From Pedobacter sp. FW305-3-2-15-E-R2A2 (GTDB taxonomy: Bacteria; Bacteroidota; Bacteroidia; Sphingobacteriales; Sphingobacteriaceae), in NCBI RefSeq assembly GCF_038446955.1, contig NZ_CP151803.1, forward strand, positions 7,192,001 to 7,256,000: a stretch of 64,000 nt of DNA, written 5' to 3'. This document shows, in pieces, positions 42,771 to 51,174 of the stretch (positions are counted from its first letter, which is position 1; every line of letters begins with the position of its first letter). Under the pieces are notes generated by a model. The model was given only the letters and a program-made list of their open reading frames with translations, was not told the origin of the DNA and ran no database searches. Position numbers and translations under genes: made by a program.

Positions 42771-43814
42771 TTAATCTTTTATAGAAACGGAAACCTTAAC
42801 ACTCATTCCCGGACGCAACTTCGCCAGAATATCTTTTGGTGCATTGGTGATCTTAATTTTTACAGGAACACGCTGAACTACTTTTACGAAGTTACCTGTC
42901 GCATTATCGGGAGGTAGAAGGGATCCTTTTGCGCCTGTAATCGGAGCAAAGTTGTAGACTTCCCCCTGAACATCCGCTTTTGGATAGGCATCTATCTCTA
43001 TTTTAACCTTTAAGCCCGGATTGATGTCTTCTAATTGAGTTTCTTTAAAATTGGCGGTTACATAGATGCTATTGTCGTTGACAATAGAAAATAACGATTG
43101 ACCCGCCTGAACAAGCTGTCCTTTTTGAACATTCTTTTTAGAAACAATTCCTGTGGAAGGTGCTTTGATATCGGTGTAAGACAATTGCAATTTGGCAAAA
43201 TCTACATCCGACTGGCGTTGAGTAACCCCATTGTGGCTTACGGCCAATTGAGATTGAGTCGTTCCAACTTGTTTTACCGCTGCCGTATATTGATCATTTG
43301 CTGCTGCGAAAGCCGCCTCAGCAGATTCTTTTTGTGCTTTTGCCTGATCGAATTGCTGTTGCGTAATCGATCCGTCTTTTACCAGATTGGCATAACGTAC
43401 ATAATCCTTTTGTGCCAGGGACAGTTTTACTCTTGCTGCCTCAATGTTGGCTTTCGCAGTACTGGTATTTGCTGCAGTAGCCGCAATTTGTGATTGTGAA
43501 ACCCCAACGCCGGCACTTGCACCCAATTGTCCTGCCTGAGCTTGTTCCAGCTTTACTTTATAATCGCTGTCGTCCAGCTTAACCAGCACATCTCCGGCGT
43601 TTACCAGTGTATTTTCTTCAAAGTTGATGTCCTTAACATATCCGCCAACACGGGCTACCACAGGACTGATGTCTCCATCAATTTGCGCATCATCAGTGTC
43701 AACGTGTTTGCTATAATAGATATATTCTTTGATGCCAAATACCGCCCCGATTACGATTAATACCGCTAATATGATGGGGATTACTATATTCTTTTTTTTC
43801 TTTTCAGTTGTCAT
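42771..43814 (-). CDS. HlyD/EmrA-type periplasmic adaptor (membrane fusion) protein
   Basis: A 347-residue membrane-fusion protein with one N-terminal helix (IVIPIILAVLIVIGAVFG). The lipoyl half-motifs are TDDAQIDGDISPVVARVGGY and APSTGIVSKKNVQKGQLV, separated by an alpha-hairpin coiled coil rich in Ala, Gln and Lys (residues about 95-200). A beta-barrel domain follows. It bridges the EmrB-like pump to the TolC-like channel encoded next to it. Gap to the outer-membrane gene is 21 nt. Confidence 0.94.
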   Translation of the reverse strand: MTTEKKKKNIVIPIILAVLIVIGAVFGIKEYIYYSKHVDTDDAQIDGDISPVVARVGGYVKDINFEENTLVNAGDVLVKLDDSDYKVKLEQAQAGQLGASAGVGVSQSQIAATAANTSTAKANIEAARVKLSLAQKDYVRYANLVKDGSITQQQFDQAKAQKESAEAAFAAANDQYTAAVKQVGTTQSQLAVSHNGVTQRQSDVDFAKLQLSYTDIKAPSTGIVSKKNVQKGQLVQAGQSLFSIVNDNSIYVTANFKETQLEDINPGLKVKIEIDAYPKADVQGEVYNFAPITGAKGSLLPPDNATGNFVKVVQRVPVKIKITNAPKDILAKLRPGMSVKVSVSIKD

Positions 43815-43835
43815 TGGAGTTTATATTAAGGTTTT

Positions 43836-45149
43836 TTATTGGGAAATTTTTCCTGTGGATTTTAATAGGGTATAATAGGCAAGTCCGGCATCCGCCTTTG
43901 CAAGCTCAAGATTGATCTTTGCCTGGTATAACAGGGTTTCTGCATCGATTCTGTCGATCGCCGAAGCCACATTATTTTTGTATTTGGAAGCCAGTAATTT
44001 GTCGTTCTCCGTTGCCTGTGCAATGGAAGTTTCGAGTACCTTAATCTTATTGATGGCCAGCTGATAGTTTTGATAATTTCTATTGATCTCTGTCTTTACC
44101 TGATCGGAAAAGATATCTTTTTGAAACTCAACATCCTTTTGTTGAATCCGGGCATCAGTAATCTTATGCTTATTGGTCCAAAGTGTTCCGATATTCCAGG
44201 AAACGTTAGCCGAAATCGTCATAGGAACAATAAACTGATTGCTTGGTGGAATAAATTTTCCACTTGGGTTAATGTAATATAAGTCGGCACCCACACCTAC
44301 AGTAGGCAGCGTATTTGCCTTGACCGATTTGATGTTTACATCCGCCACTTTATTTCGGATATCAAACTGTTTCATCTCCTGACGATTAGCGAAGGCAATG
44401 TCCATGTAGCTCGTCAGTGTGCCTACCGTTTTAAGGTTGTCACTGGGATCTGCCGGAACAACCTCTGTATCTTCATTCATCCCCAGGAGAATGTCCAGGT
44501 TATAATTGAGGATCTTTCTGTTGTTTTCAATCTCCATTTCCGTTAAAGAAACGTTAGCCTGCTGTAGCTGGAACCTCAATACATCGTTTTTTGTCACGAT
44601 ACCCTGGCTGAAAAATCTTTCTGCCTGTTTCAGCTGACTGGCAATAGACTCCAGGTTTTGTGCAACGACCTTTTTGCTTTGAAGCACCTTAAACAGGGAA
44701 TAATAAGTGTTGATCACTGCGTAGCTGATCTCTTCTTTGTCCTTGTCTGCATCTAAGCGCGCAACTTCAGTAAGCAGTCGGGTAGATTCTTCTGCATACC
44801 TTAATTTTCCGCCACCATAGATCAATTCTTTAACGCCCAGAGTTCCCACAAATGCATCTGCACGGTTTGGAAGATGTATTGGGTTTGCTCCGCCAATACT
44901 TAGCTGGTTGGTTGGAATTTCAGCATGGTTGTAAAGAAATGAAGCTTCTGCCGTTGGGAGCGCATTGTCTTTAGCCATATGGAGCTTGGCAATAGATTCG
45001 TCGATCTTATTTTGTGAACGCTTCAGGTTCTTACTGTTCTCAACGCCAAGCTGTATAGCTTCGGCTAAGCTCAGGTTTTTTGTGCTTTGAGCGTATAACA
45101 TCCCCGGCAGGAGCAATGCTATGGCACTTAATTTAATTCTACTTATCAT
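43836..45149 (-). CDS. TolC-family outer-membrane efflux protein
   Basis: A 437-residue outer-membrane channel protein with signal peptide ending LYAQ. Repeated helical segments such as LAEAIQLGVENSKNLKRSQN and a paired one around residue 310-420 (YQLAINKIKVLETSIAQATE) are the two TolC halves. It gives the exit duct for the EmrAB-type pump. It overlaps tetR by 4 nt (ATGA), so repressor and channel are translationally coupled. Confidence 0.94.
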   Translation of the reverse strand: MISRIKLSAIALLLPGMLYAQSTKNLSLAEAIQLGVENSKNLKRSQNKIDESIAKLHMAKDNALPTAEASFLYNHAEIPTNQLSIGGANPIHLPNRADAFVGTLGVKELIYGGGKLRYAEESTRLLTEVARLDADKDKEEISYAVINTYYSLFKVLQSKKVVAQNLESIASQLKQAERFFSQGIVTKNDVLRFQLQQANVSLTEMEIENNRKILNYNLDILLGMNEDTEVVPADPSDNLKTVGTLTSYMDIAFANRQEMKQFDIRNKVADVNIKSVKANTLPTVGVGADLYYINPSGKFIPPSNQFIVPMTISANVSWNIGTLWTNKHKITDARIQQKDVEFQKDIFSDQVKTEINRNYQNYQLAINKIKVLETSIAQATENDKLLASKYKNNVASAIDRIDAETLLYQAKINLELAKADAGLAYYTLLKSTGKISQ

Positions 45150-45766
45150 TTTTGGGGTGTTAAATACATAGTGAGAAGGTCTTTCAAATGGGCGATCAGA
45201 CGGATCGTGATGAGATCCCTGTCTTCCGGATTGTTGATGTCCAGGCTGGTTCCATAAGTGATCTTTGAAGGGGAAATGGCCACATGGCTGATCGTTCCCA
45301 TCAGGGTGGCGATCAACATTCGTACATCTACAGGTCTGAAACTGCCATCATCAATGCCGTCATTGATGATTTGTTCAATAACCACAAGGTTAGTCGCAAT
45401 CGTATTTTTGACTTTTAAAAACATCTCAGGACGCTGAGAGAGGGAGAGTTCCCGGTGCATCATTTTATGAAGACCATGGTTACATAAGATACGTTTGGCA
45501 TAACCCTCAATCACTTTCAGTAATTTTTCCATTCCGGAGAGCTTATCCTGACTGATGCTGGTGAGTTGGTTGTTGAAATCAATGATTCTTTGTGACATGA
45601 TTTCCATAAAGACGCCTTCTTTCGATCCAAAGTAATAGTTGATCATTGACATGTTTGCCCCCGATTCCTTTGCAATCTGACGGGTAGAAGTCCCTTCGTA
45701 ACCCAATTCCGTAAACAGTCTTTCAGCGGCTTCCAGAATGTTTGCCTTTTTATCTATTTTTTCCAT
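45146..45766 (-). CDS. TetR-family transcriptional regulator of the efflux operon
   Basis: A 206-residue repressor with an N-terminal helix-turn-helix (ANILEAAERLFTELGYEGTSTRQIAKESGANMSMINYYF spans residues 8-45, written here by its ends). The C-terminal part is a ligand-binding, dimerising helical domain with no named subtype visible. It is the first gene of the operon with tolC, emrA and emrB homologues. Upstream lies a perfect 24-bp palindrome covering the -7 element, the expected site for self-repression and release by a pump substrate. Confidence 0.93.
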   Translation of the reverse strand: MEKIDKKANILEAAERLFTELGYEGTSTRQIAKESGANMSMINYYFGSKEGVFMEIMSQRIIDFNNQLTSISQDKLSGMEKLLKVIEGYAKRILCNHGLHKMMHRELSLSQRPEMFLKVKNTIATNLVVIEQIINDGIDDGSFRPVDVRMLIATLMGTISHVAISPSKITYGTSLDINNPEDRDLITIRLIAHLKDLLTMYLTPQK

Positions 45767-45783
45767 TCTTTAATTTGACGCGA

Positions 45784-45813
45784 CAAAATTAATCAATCGA
45801 TTGATTAATTGTG
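45784..45813 (-). promoter_or_regulatory. TetR operator overlapping the tetR promoter -7 element
   Basis: Perfect palindrome AATTAATCAATC / GATTGATTAATT (45787-45810), extended to 30 bp with one mismatch pair (45784-45813). On the minus strand TAATTTTG (45791-45784) fits TAnnTTTG and lies at one edge of the palindrome, 17 nt before the tetR ATG. Binding would block RNA polymerase. It is 86 nt from the start of the divergent GH9 gene and could also touch its promoter. Confidence 0.85.
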
Positions 45814-45898
45814 CTTGTTTACCGAGATAATCTTTAATTATTTACCAAATGCTGACAGATTATGTATTTTTAAATCCATTAAATGAAAAACAATTTCC

Positions 45899-48400
45899 AT
45901 GAAAAATCACGTTTTATTAGGATGTTTTAGCTGTATTATTGCACTTATTCTGCTTTCATCCTATAAAAACAAGGGGTTGCAGGAAAAAGACACATGGATC
46001 AGAATAAATCTTATTGGGTATCAGCAAGAATCGAAAAAGGTAGCTGTCTGGGTTAGTAAAACAGCAAAAGTTCCCGAAAGTTTTCAAATTCTAGACAAGA
46101 AGAGTAAAGAGGTCGTTTATACTTCGAAAAACCTGAAATGCTTTGGAAAGTACGGCCCATTTAAAAATTCCTGTCGCCTGGATTTCAGCGAATTTAAAAA
46201 GACTGGTCATTACCTCATTCGCACAGACGACGTTTATTCTCCGGAAGTGATTATTAACGAACAAGTTTATCGCCATACGGCTGATTTTGCTTTACGATAC
46301 CTGCGCCAGCAAAGAAGTGGTTTTAACCCTTACCTGAAAGACAGCTGTCATACCACAGATGGTTATACAATGTATGGACCTATGCCCGACAGTACCCATA
46401 TAGATGCAAGTGGGGGATGGCATGATGCCTCGGATTATTTGCAGTATGCCAGCACTTCCGCGAACGCAACCTATCACCTGCTGGCAGCATATCGGGATTT
46501 CCCGGCCGTTTTCGAAGATCAGCATCAGGCAAATGGGCTGGACGGGGAAAACGGGCAGGCTGATGTATTGGATGAAGCAAAATGGGGTTTGGACTGGTTA
46601 CTTAAAATGCATCCTAAAAAAGACTGGTTGTTCCACCAAATTGCAGACGACAGGGACCATCAGGGACTTCGTTTGCCCAATAAAGATGAGGTCTCTTATG
46701 GAAGAGGAAGTGAAAGACCCGTGTATTTTGCAACAGGGGAGCCCCAGGGACTGGGTAAATTTAAAAACCGATCGAACGGATTGGCTTCTGTTGCAGGAAA
46801 ATTCAGCAGTGCATTTGCGCTGGGAAGTAAGCTCTTTCATCAGAAAGATCAGCAATATGCGAAGCTGCTTCTCGATAAGTCCAGGTCTGCTTACCATTTA
46901 GGTTTGAAAAAGCCAGGTGTACAGCAGACTGCGCCAAATAGAGCGCCCTATTTTTACGAAGAGGACAATTGGACCGATGATATGGAACTTGCTGCGGCCA
47001 CACTTTATCAGCAGACGGCAGAACAAAAATACGGAAAGCAGGCGATTGAATATTCTGGAAAAGAAAAAGTAAGTCCCTGGATGGGGGCAGATACGGCAAG
47101 GCATTACCAATGGTATCCATTTCATAATTTTGGACACTACGAAACAGTAAAGGCAAGGCCCGCACAAAAAGAGGTAATGAGTGGATACTATAAGGAAGGA
47201 CTGGAAAGAGTATGGAATAAAGCTAAAAATAATGCTTTTTATAGAGGGATTCCTTTTATCTGGTGCTCAAATAACCTGACCACCGCCTTCGCCATACAGA
47301 GTTATTTGTATTTTAACCTGACCGGAGATGACAGTTATGAGGAACTTGCCCAGGCAAATTTTGATTGGTTATTTGGCTGCAACCCATGGGGTACCTCCAT
47401 GGTATATGGCCTGCCAAATTGGGCTGATACTCCGACGGATCCGCATTCTGCCCTTAGCCATTTGAAGGACTATCCTCTTGATGGAGGATTGGTGGATGGG
47501 CCTGTATCTGGAAGCATTTATAAAAACCTGATTGGAATTAAGCTGTATCAACCGGATGAGTATGCCGGATTCCAGTCAGATCTGGTCGTTTATCATGATG
47601 ATTTTGGCGATTATAGTACCAATGAACCAACGATGGACGGTACGGCTTCACTCGTTTACCTGCTGGCAGCCTACGACCAGCGAACACTGCCTCCACATCC
47701 GAATTTTGAAAGAGATCAAGGTGCCATCATTAGAGGGGATCGCTCAAAAAAACAATTGGCACTGGTGTTTACAGGGCATGAATTTGCAGATGGCCTGGAA
47801 AAAATCACAGCTGTTTTAGAAAGAACCCAGGTAAAAGGATCTTTCTTTTTTACCGGATCTTTTTATGATAACCCCAGATTTAGTGAAGCAATTAAAAGCT
47901 TGCGGCAACAACAGCACTACCTTGGACCTCACTCCAATGGGCATTTACTGTATTGCGACTGGAAAGATCGAAACCGTTTATTGATCGATCAGGCAACATT
48001 TGAAGAGGACCTGAAGGCTAATTATGCCGCGATGGATAAATTCGGCATTTCTAAGACTCAGGCTAAATTCTTTTTACCACCATACGAGTGGCATAACCAG
48101 GCCATAAATGATTGGACAGAGAAAATGGGACTGACGTTGATCAATTATACCCCTGGAACGCGAAGTAATGCCGATTATACCTGGCCGGAAATGGGCGCGC
48201 GCTACTTGGGAAGTGAAGAAATTTATCAGTCTATCCTTGATTTTGAGCAGAAGTCTTCCTTAAACGGGTTTATCTTACTGAGCCATGTAGGAACAGATGT
48301 AAAAAGAAAAGATAAGTTTTATCTCCGCCTGGAGCAGTTGATCCGATATCTAAAGGTAAAAGGGTACCAGCTCATCACTGTTCCTGATTTGTTAAGGTAG
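45899..48400 (+). CDS. GH9 glycoside hydrolase fused to a CE4-like polysaccharide deacetylase domain
   Basis: An 833-residue exported protein. Residues 35-120 are a CelD_N-type immunoglobulin-like domain, 125-600 a GH9 (alpha/alpha)6 catalytic domain with nucleophile-side Asp176 and Asp179 in GGWHDASDY and acid Glu576 in STNEPTMDG. Residues 617-833 resemble a NodB/CE4 domain with FFFTGSF and the metal pair His678 and His682 (HSNGH). The usual TFDDG motif is replaced by VFTGHEFADG (623-632), so the deacetylase metal site differs. It likely acts on a beta-glucan or acetylated glycan in the periplasm or outside. The N-terminal segment VLLGCFSCIIALILL could be a lipoprotein signal. Confidence 0.88.
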   Translation: MKNHVLLGCFSCIIALILLSSYKNKGLQEKDTWIRINLIGYQQESKKVAVWVSKTAKVPESFQILDKKSKEVVYTSKNLKCFGKYGPFKNSCRLDFSEFKKTGHYLIRTDDVYSPEVIINEQVYRHTADFALRYLRQQRSGFNPYLKDSCHTTDGYTMYGPMPDSTHIDASGGWHDASDYLQYASTSANATYHLLAAYRDFPAVFEDQHQANGLDGENGQADVLDEAKWGLDWLLKMHPKKDWLFHQIADDRDHQGLRLPNKDEVSYGRGSERPVYFATGEPQGLGKFKNRSNGLASVAGKFSSAFALGSKLFHQKDQQYAKLLLDKSRSAYHLGLKKPGVQQTAPNRAPYFYEEDNWTDDMELAAATLYQQTAEQKYGKQAIEYSGKEKVSPWMGADTARHYQWYPFHNFGHYETVKARPAQKEVMSGYYKEGLERVWNKAKNNAFYRGIPFIWCSNNLTTAFAIQSYLYFNLTGDDSYEELAQANFDWLFGCNPWGTSMVYGLPNWADTPTDPHSALSHLKDYPLDGGLVDGPVSGSIYKNLIGIKLYQPDEYAGFQSDLVVYHDDFGDYSTNEPTMDGTASLVYLLAAYDQRTLPPHPNFERDQGAIIRGDRSKKQLALVFTGHEFADGLEKITAVLERTQVKGSFFFTGSFYDNPRFSEAIKSLRQQQHYLGPHSNGHLLYCDWKDRNRLLIDQATFEEDLKANYAAMDKFGISKTQAKFFLPPYEWHNQAINDWTEKMGLTLINYTPGTRSNADYTWPEMGARYLGSEEIYQSILDFEQKSSLNGFILLSHVGTDVKRKDKFYLRLEQLIRYLKVKGYQLITVPDLLR

Positions 48401-48428
48401 AGGTGCTTCCTATTTTGAAATAAATCAA

Positions 48429-48436
48429 TATCTTTG
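48429..48436 (+). promoter_or_regulatory. Predicted -7 element before the small membrane protein gene
   Basis: TATCTTTG matches TAnnTTTG and lies 19 nt before the ATG at 48456. No good TTG was found 20 nt upstream. Confidence 0.45.
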
Positions 48437-48455
48437 AGGCCTAAGTATTAAAAAG

Positions 48456-48638
48456 ATGACTAAACAAGAAGATAACAACAGTTTTGATTGGGTTTATTAC
48501 GTTTTAGGCCTGGTTTTCGGCATTTTGACTGCAGCAATAATATCAGGTGGCTTTCTATGGTCTGTTTTAGGAGGTATTATCGGATTTATTTTCGGTGCTA
48601 TTTTCTTAAATGCGATCGTTAAAGGTCGCGAGTATTAG
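48456..48638 (+). CDS. Small two-helix membrane protein, unknown function
   Basis: A 60-residue protein with a short charged N-terminus (MTKQEDNNSFDW) and two hydrophobic helices, VYYVLGLVFGILTAAIISG and FLWSVLGGIIGFIFGAIFL, the second rich in glycine as in GxxxG-packed helices. It ends KGREY. I recognise no family. It has its own TAnnTTTG box 19 nt upstream and is followed by a 200-bp gap, so it is probably a single-gene unit. Real by its start, length and helix pattern; function not guessed. Confidence 0.75.
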   Translation: MTKQEDNNSFDWVYYVLGLVFGILTAAIISGGFLWSVLGGIIGFIFGAIFLNAIVKGREY

Positions 48639-48664
48639 TTCGCGGTTATCGTATAAATCTTTTT

Positions 48665-48763
48665 CAATGAAACCATCATAGGCATACTGTTCACAAAGAG
48701 CAATGAATTGCTTATGATCGCTTCATTACCGTCGAAAACAAATAATTCCAATGAAACCATCAT
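48665..48763 (+). repeat. 15-bp direct repeat, two copies
   Basis: CAATGAAACCATCAT occurs at 48665-48679 and 48749-48763 in the gap before the DUF2911 gene. The preceding two bases differ (TT and TC). The first copy is followed by TAG, the second by CATC, so only the second opens a short reading frame (48751-48843). Confidence 0.8.
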
Positions 48764-48843
48764 CATCTTACAAATCCCATAAAGAGATGTATATCAGGAT
48801 TATGGTTGCTTCATCACTGAGAAAAATAATTATATACCGATGA
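48751..48843 (+). CDS. Possible 30-residue leader peptide overlapping the DUF2911 start
   Basis: An ATG at 48751 opens a 30-codon frame (MKPSSSYKSHKEMYIRIMVA and 10 more residues, ending RKIIIYR) that stops at TGA 48841-48843, sharing ATGA with the DUF2911 start at 48840. The overlap is what translational coupling looks like. The peptide is basic and unrecognised, and frames this short arise by chance, so confidence is low. Confidence 0.3.
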   Translation: MKPSSSYKSHKEMYIRIMVASSLRKIIIYR

Positions 48844-49394
48844 AAAAATTAAGCCTTATCGCTGCTTTTGCATTGTTTTCTGCCTTTGCTCAGGCACAGG
48901 ATATGAAACTTCCTGCATTAGATCCAAGCCCGGCCGACATCGTTTACTATCCCTTAAATGCGGCTAAATTGAAAGATGACTCCGGTCCTTCGATTAAAGT
49001 CGTTTATTCCAGACCTAGCAGAAAAGGACGTGAGATTTTTGGCGTACTGGAGCAATATGGAAAGGTTTGGCGATTAGGAGCTAATGAATGCACTGAAATC
49101 AAGTTCTTCAAAAATGTAGTGATTGGAGGTAAGAAGATTAAGGCAGGAACTTACAGCTTATATGCCATTCCGGAAAAAGACAAATGGGTAATCATTGTAA
49201 ATAAACAAACCGATCGTTGGGGTGCTTATACCTATAATGAAGCAAAAGACGTAGTGAGGGTCGAGGTTCCGGTGAAGGCCTTACCACAACCTGTAGAAAC
49301 ATTATCTATGACTTTTACCCCTCAATCTGAAGGCGCTAATCTGGTGATTGCATGGGATAAAACGATAGTTGAACTTCCTGTAACTGTCAAATAG
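48840..49394 (+). CDS. DUF2911-domain exported protein
   Basis: A 184-residue protein with signal peptide LSLIAAFALFSAFAQAQ. The body carries DUF2911 landmarks: VVYSRPSRKGREIFG, YGKVWRLGANECTEI, IKAGTYSLYAIPE and TDRWGAYTYNEAKD, forming a beta-rich domain. The family is common in Bacteroidota, usually outside the cytoplasm, and its function is unknown. A terminator follows at 49410-49439. Confidence 0.9.
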   Translation: MKKLSLIAAFALFSAFAQAQDMKLPALDPSPADIVYYPLNAAKLKDDSGPSIKVVYSRPSRKGREIFGVLEQYGKVWRLGANECTEIKFFKNVVIGGKKIKAGTYSLYAIPEKDKWVIIVNKQTDRWGAYTYNEAKDVVRVEVPVKALPQPVETLSMTFTPQSEGANLVIAWDKTIVELPVTVK

Positions 49395-49409
49395 AACAAA
49401 TAAAATATA

Positions 49410-49439
49410 AAAGAGGCCTGGTATTTACCGGGCCTCTTT
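49410..49439 (+). terminator. Bidirectional terminator
   Basis: Stem AAAGAGGCCTGG / CCGGGCCTCTTT (49410-49421 with 49428-49439) with one G-T pair and a 6-nt loop TATTTA. It lies between convergent DUF2911 and the anti-sigma gene, and is flanked by A-rich sequence on the left and T on the right, so it can serve both. Confidence 0.88.
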
Positions 49440-49458
49440 CATTTAAAGATTTTTCAGC

Positions 49459-49944
49459 TTATGCTCTTCTACGCCTAAGGTAGCTGTCAATGAAAGCCAA
49501 TGCCAGTAAGAGGTCTACAAAGAGGAATATTTTTATAGAAGTAGGGGTTACATATTTTCCGAAGTCAATATGCTCCATCTGGAAGCCCATGTTGAATTTT
49601 AGGTCGGTAAAATCGAAAGTACTATTGCTCAATATATAGCCAAGTATGGCTAGTATGAAGCAGATAAAAAATGCAGCAATGCTATAAATGATCCGTGTAT
49701 CTACCTTTGTTTTCATCGATACGGGCGCAATTTCCAGCTTTACCTGTTCCATCACATTTCTGGTGAAAGACATAGAAGGCGCTTCGAGTTCCAATTCATT
49801 CATCTGAGTGTTAATTGCAAGAAGCTCCTCGTATAAGGAACCATAAGCCGGATCATTGGCTATTTTAGCCTGTACGGATAAGGCCTGTTCAGGGCTGCTG
49901 TTTCCGTCTATATAATCCCAGATTTCTTCTTCCATCGTTATCAT
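49459..49944 (-). CDS. Predicted anti-sigma factor, membrane-bound
   Basis: A 161-residue protein directly after the ECF sigma gene (4-nt ATGA overlap). Residues 1-85 are charged and helical (MEEEIWDYIDGNSSPEQALS), the usual anti-sigma N-terminal domain for sigma binding, but without the zinc HxxxCxxC motif. Two membrane helices follow, near residues 88-110 (IIYSIAAFFICFILAILGYIL) and 138-157 (IKIFLFVDLLLALAFID). It should hold the sigma factor at the inner membrane until a signal releases it. Assignment rests on position and topology. Confidence 0.8.
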   Translation of the reverse strand: MITMEEEIWDYIDGNSSPEQALSVQAKIANDPAYGSLYEELLAINTQMNELELEAPSMSFTRNVMEQVKLEIAPVSMKTKVDTRIIYSIAAFFICFILAILGYILSNSTFDFTDLKFNMGFQMEHIDFGKYVTPTSIKIFLFVDLLLALAFIDSYLRRRRA

Positions 49945-50522
49945 AATAACTCCTTTACTTCATCTTTTAACAAATATTGTAATTTCTCTTTTAACCTGAT
50001 CCTGGCCCGGTGTAATTTTACTTTCACCGTATTGCTCTCCATATTCAGGGCCTTACCGATTTCTTCCAGGCTTTGTTCCCCCTGATAAAATAGAGTAATG
50101 ATGCTTGCATCATCGGCAGACAATAAGGCTATGGCCTGATTTAGATATACATATCCTGATTTTTTTTCAACGACGTCTGCATTGAAATCAGAAATGTGAT
50201 TTTCCAGCTGAATGATGCTGTCAGTCTCATCAATAGATTGAACTTCCACCCTTTTTTTACGTAAAAAGCTCATGGAGGTGGTATAGGTAATGGTATACAG
50301 CCAGGTAGAAAATTTGGCGGTTTGTTTATAGGTTCCAAGAGCGCGATAAGCTTTAATGAAACAATCCTGCGCAATCTCTTCCGCGTCTTCTCTGTTCTTG
50401 GAGAAACGCATCGCCAATGTAAATACAAAGCGCTGATGACGTTTTACCAGTTCGGAGTACACCGAGGTATTGCCTGACAGGACTTCAGTAATTAAATCGA
50501 TATCCGATTGCTTGTGCTGCAT
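49941..50522 (-). CDS. ECF-type RNA polymerase sigma factor
   Basis: A 193-residue sigma factor. Region 2 is RFSKNREDAEEIAQDCFIKA (residues 36-55) followed by TWLYTITYTTSMSFLRKKR, region 4 is SLEEIGKALNMESNTVKVKLH (helix-turn-helix). It overlaps the anti-sigma gene, so it is part of a sigma/anti-sigma operon headed by the DUF6249 gene. A 14-bp palindrome lies between 11 and 24 nt upstream of its start. Target genes are unknown. Confidence 0.93.
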   Translation of the reverse strand: MQHKQSDIDLITEVLSGNTSVYSELVKRHQRFVFTLAMRFSKNREDAEEIAQDCFIKAYRALGTYKQTAKFSTWLYTITYTTSMSFLRKKRVEVQSIDETDSIIQLENHISDFNADVVEKKSGYVYLNQAIALLSADDASIITLFYQGEQSLEEIGKALNMESNTVKVKLHRARIRLKEKLQYLLKDEVKELL

Positions 50523-50532
50523 ATATTTTTTT

Positions 50533-50546
50533 AAGACGCGCGTCTT
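50533..50546 (-). other. 14-bp GC-rich palindrome before the sigma factor start
   Basis: AAGACGCGCGTCTT is its own reverse complement, at 50533-50546. On the minus-strand RNA it can form a hairpin ending 10 nt before the sigma ATG, between A-rich runs. On the plus strand it is followed by a T run. It could be an operator dimer site, a translational block, or a weak terminator. Confidence 0.5.
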
Positions 50547-50581
50547 TTTTTAGAGAGGTTCGTAGCTTAGAAGAAATGGAA

Positions 50582-50938
50582 TTAGTTGAGGTCTTTTTGT
50601 TTATCCAACCAGTTTTTCTCCACTACATAGGAAAGGATCAATCCTAACCCTCCACAAATGCTCAGGAATCCGAAATAAACAGCAACTCCTTCTTCGTCAT
50701 CTAAGCCTGTTGCCCTTACGGTGAAGAGTGCAATCAGCAAGCCTAATCCCAGGCCTACGAGTAACAATCCGAACTTTAAGCTGACAAATGGTTTTGGTGC
50801 ACTTATCCTGGCAGCACTCGGCTCTAAACCACGCTCAATCATCGCCATTTTTTCTTTGTTGGACATGTACCTGAGGCCGAACACTAATGCAGTAGTACAT
50901 ACAAACATTGTTACCGGTACGATTACTTCTGGTCCCAT
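50582..50938 (-). CDS. DUF6249-like small membrane protein
   Basis: A 118-residue protein with an N-terminal membrane helix (VIVPVTMFVCTTALVFGL), a cytoplasmic stretch with MSNKEKMAMIERGLEP, and two further helices around residues 55-75 and 85-105. The layout and the KEKMAMIERG motif match a family I recall as DUF6249, often next to ECF sigma/anti-sigma genes in Bacteroidota. It lies 59 nt upstream of the sigma gene on the same strand, so it is probably the first gene of that unit. Function unknown. Confidence 0.75.
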   Translation of the reverse strand: MGPEVIVPVTMFVCTTALVFGLRYMSNKEKMAMIERGLEPSAARISAPKPFVSLKFGLLLVGLGLGLLIALFTVRATGLDDEEGVAVYFGFLSICGGLGLILSYVVEKNWLDKQKDLN

Positions 50939-51151
50939 TTTATTTTCAATTTAATTGTTAATGATCTGTTTATTTGAACTGATGTTCTGTAAGCTATGAC
51001 CACATGAAAATCAATCAGGTTACAGTCTTCCTGAAAAAAATAGAAAGAATATGAATTTGGGATTAAAAATAAGGATAATCAGGCAGTTAGAAGGCCATTG
51101 TGCCCAAAATATAAAAGAGACGAAGAAAGAAAAAACAGCTGCAAAAAAGAA

Positions 51152-51174
51152 AAAGCCGGAGAATTTCCGGCTTT
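51152..51174 (-). terminator. Terminator of the thioesterase gene
   Basis: Nine-bp stem AAAGCCGGA / TCCGGCTTT (51152-51160 with 51166-51174), 5-nt loop, then T-rich sequence on the minus strand. It overlaps the last base pairs of the stop codon region of the thioesterase gene. Confidence 0.88.

Noticed and set aside
48665..48763. Direct repeat as the edge of a mobile element or a CRISPR repeat
   Set aside because: Only two copies, 84 nt apart, no inverted ends, no spacer-like regularity.
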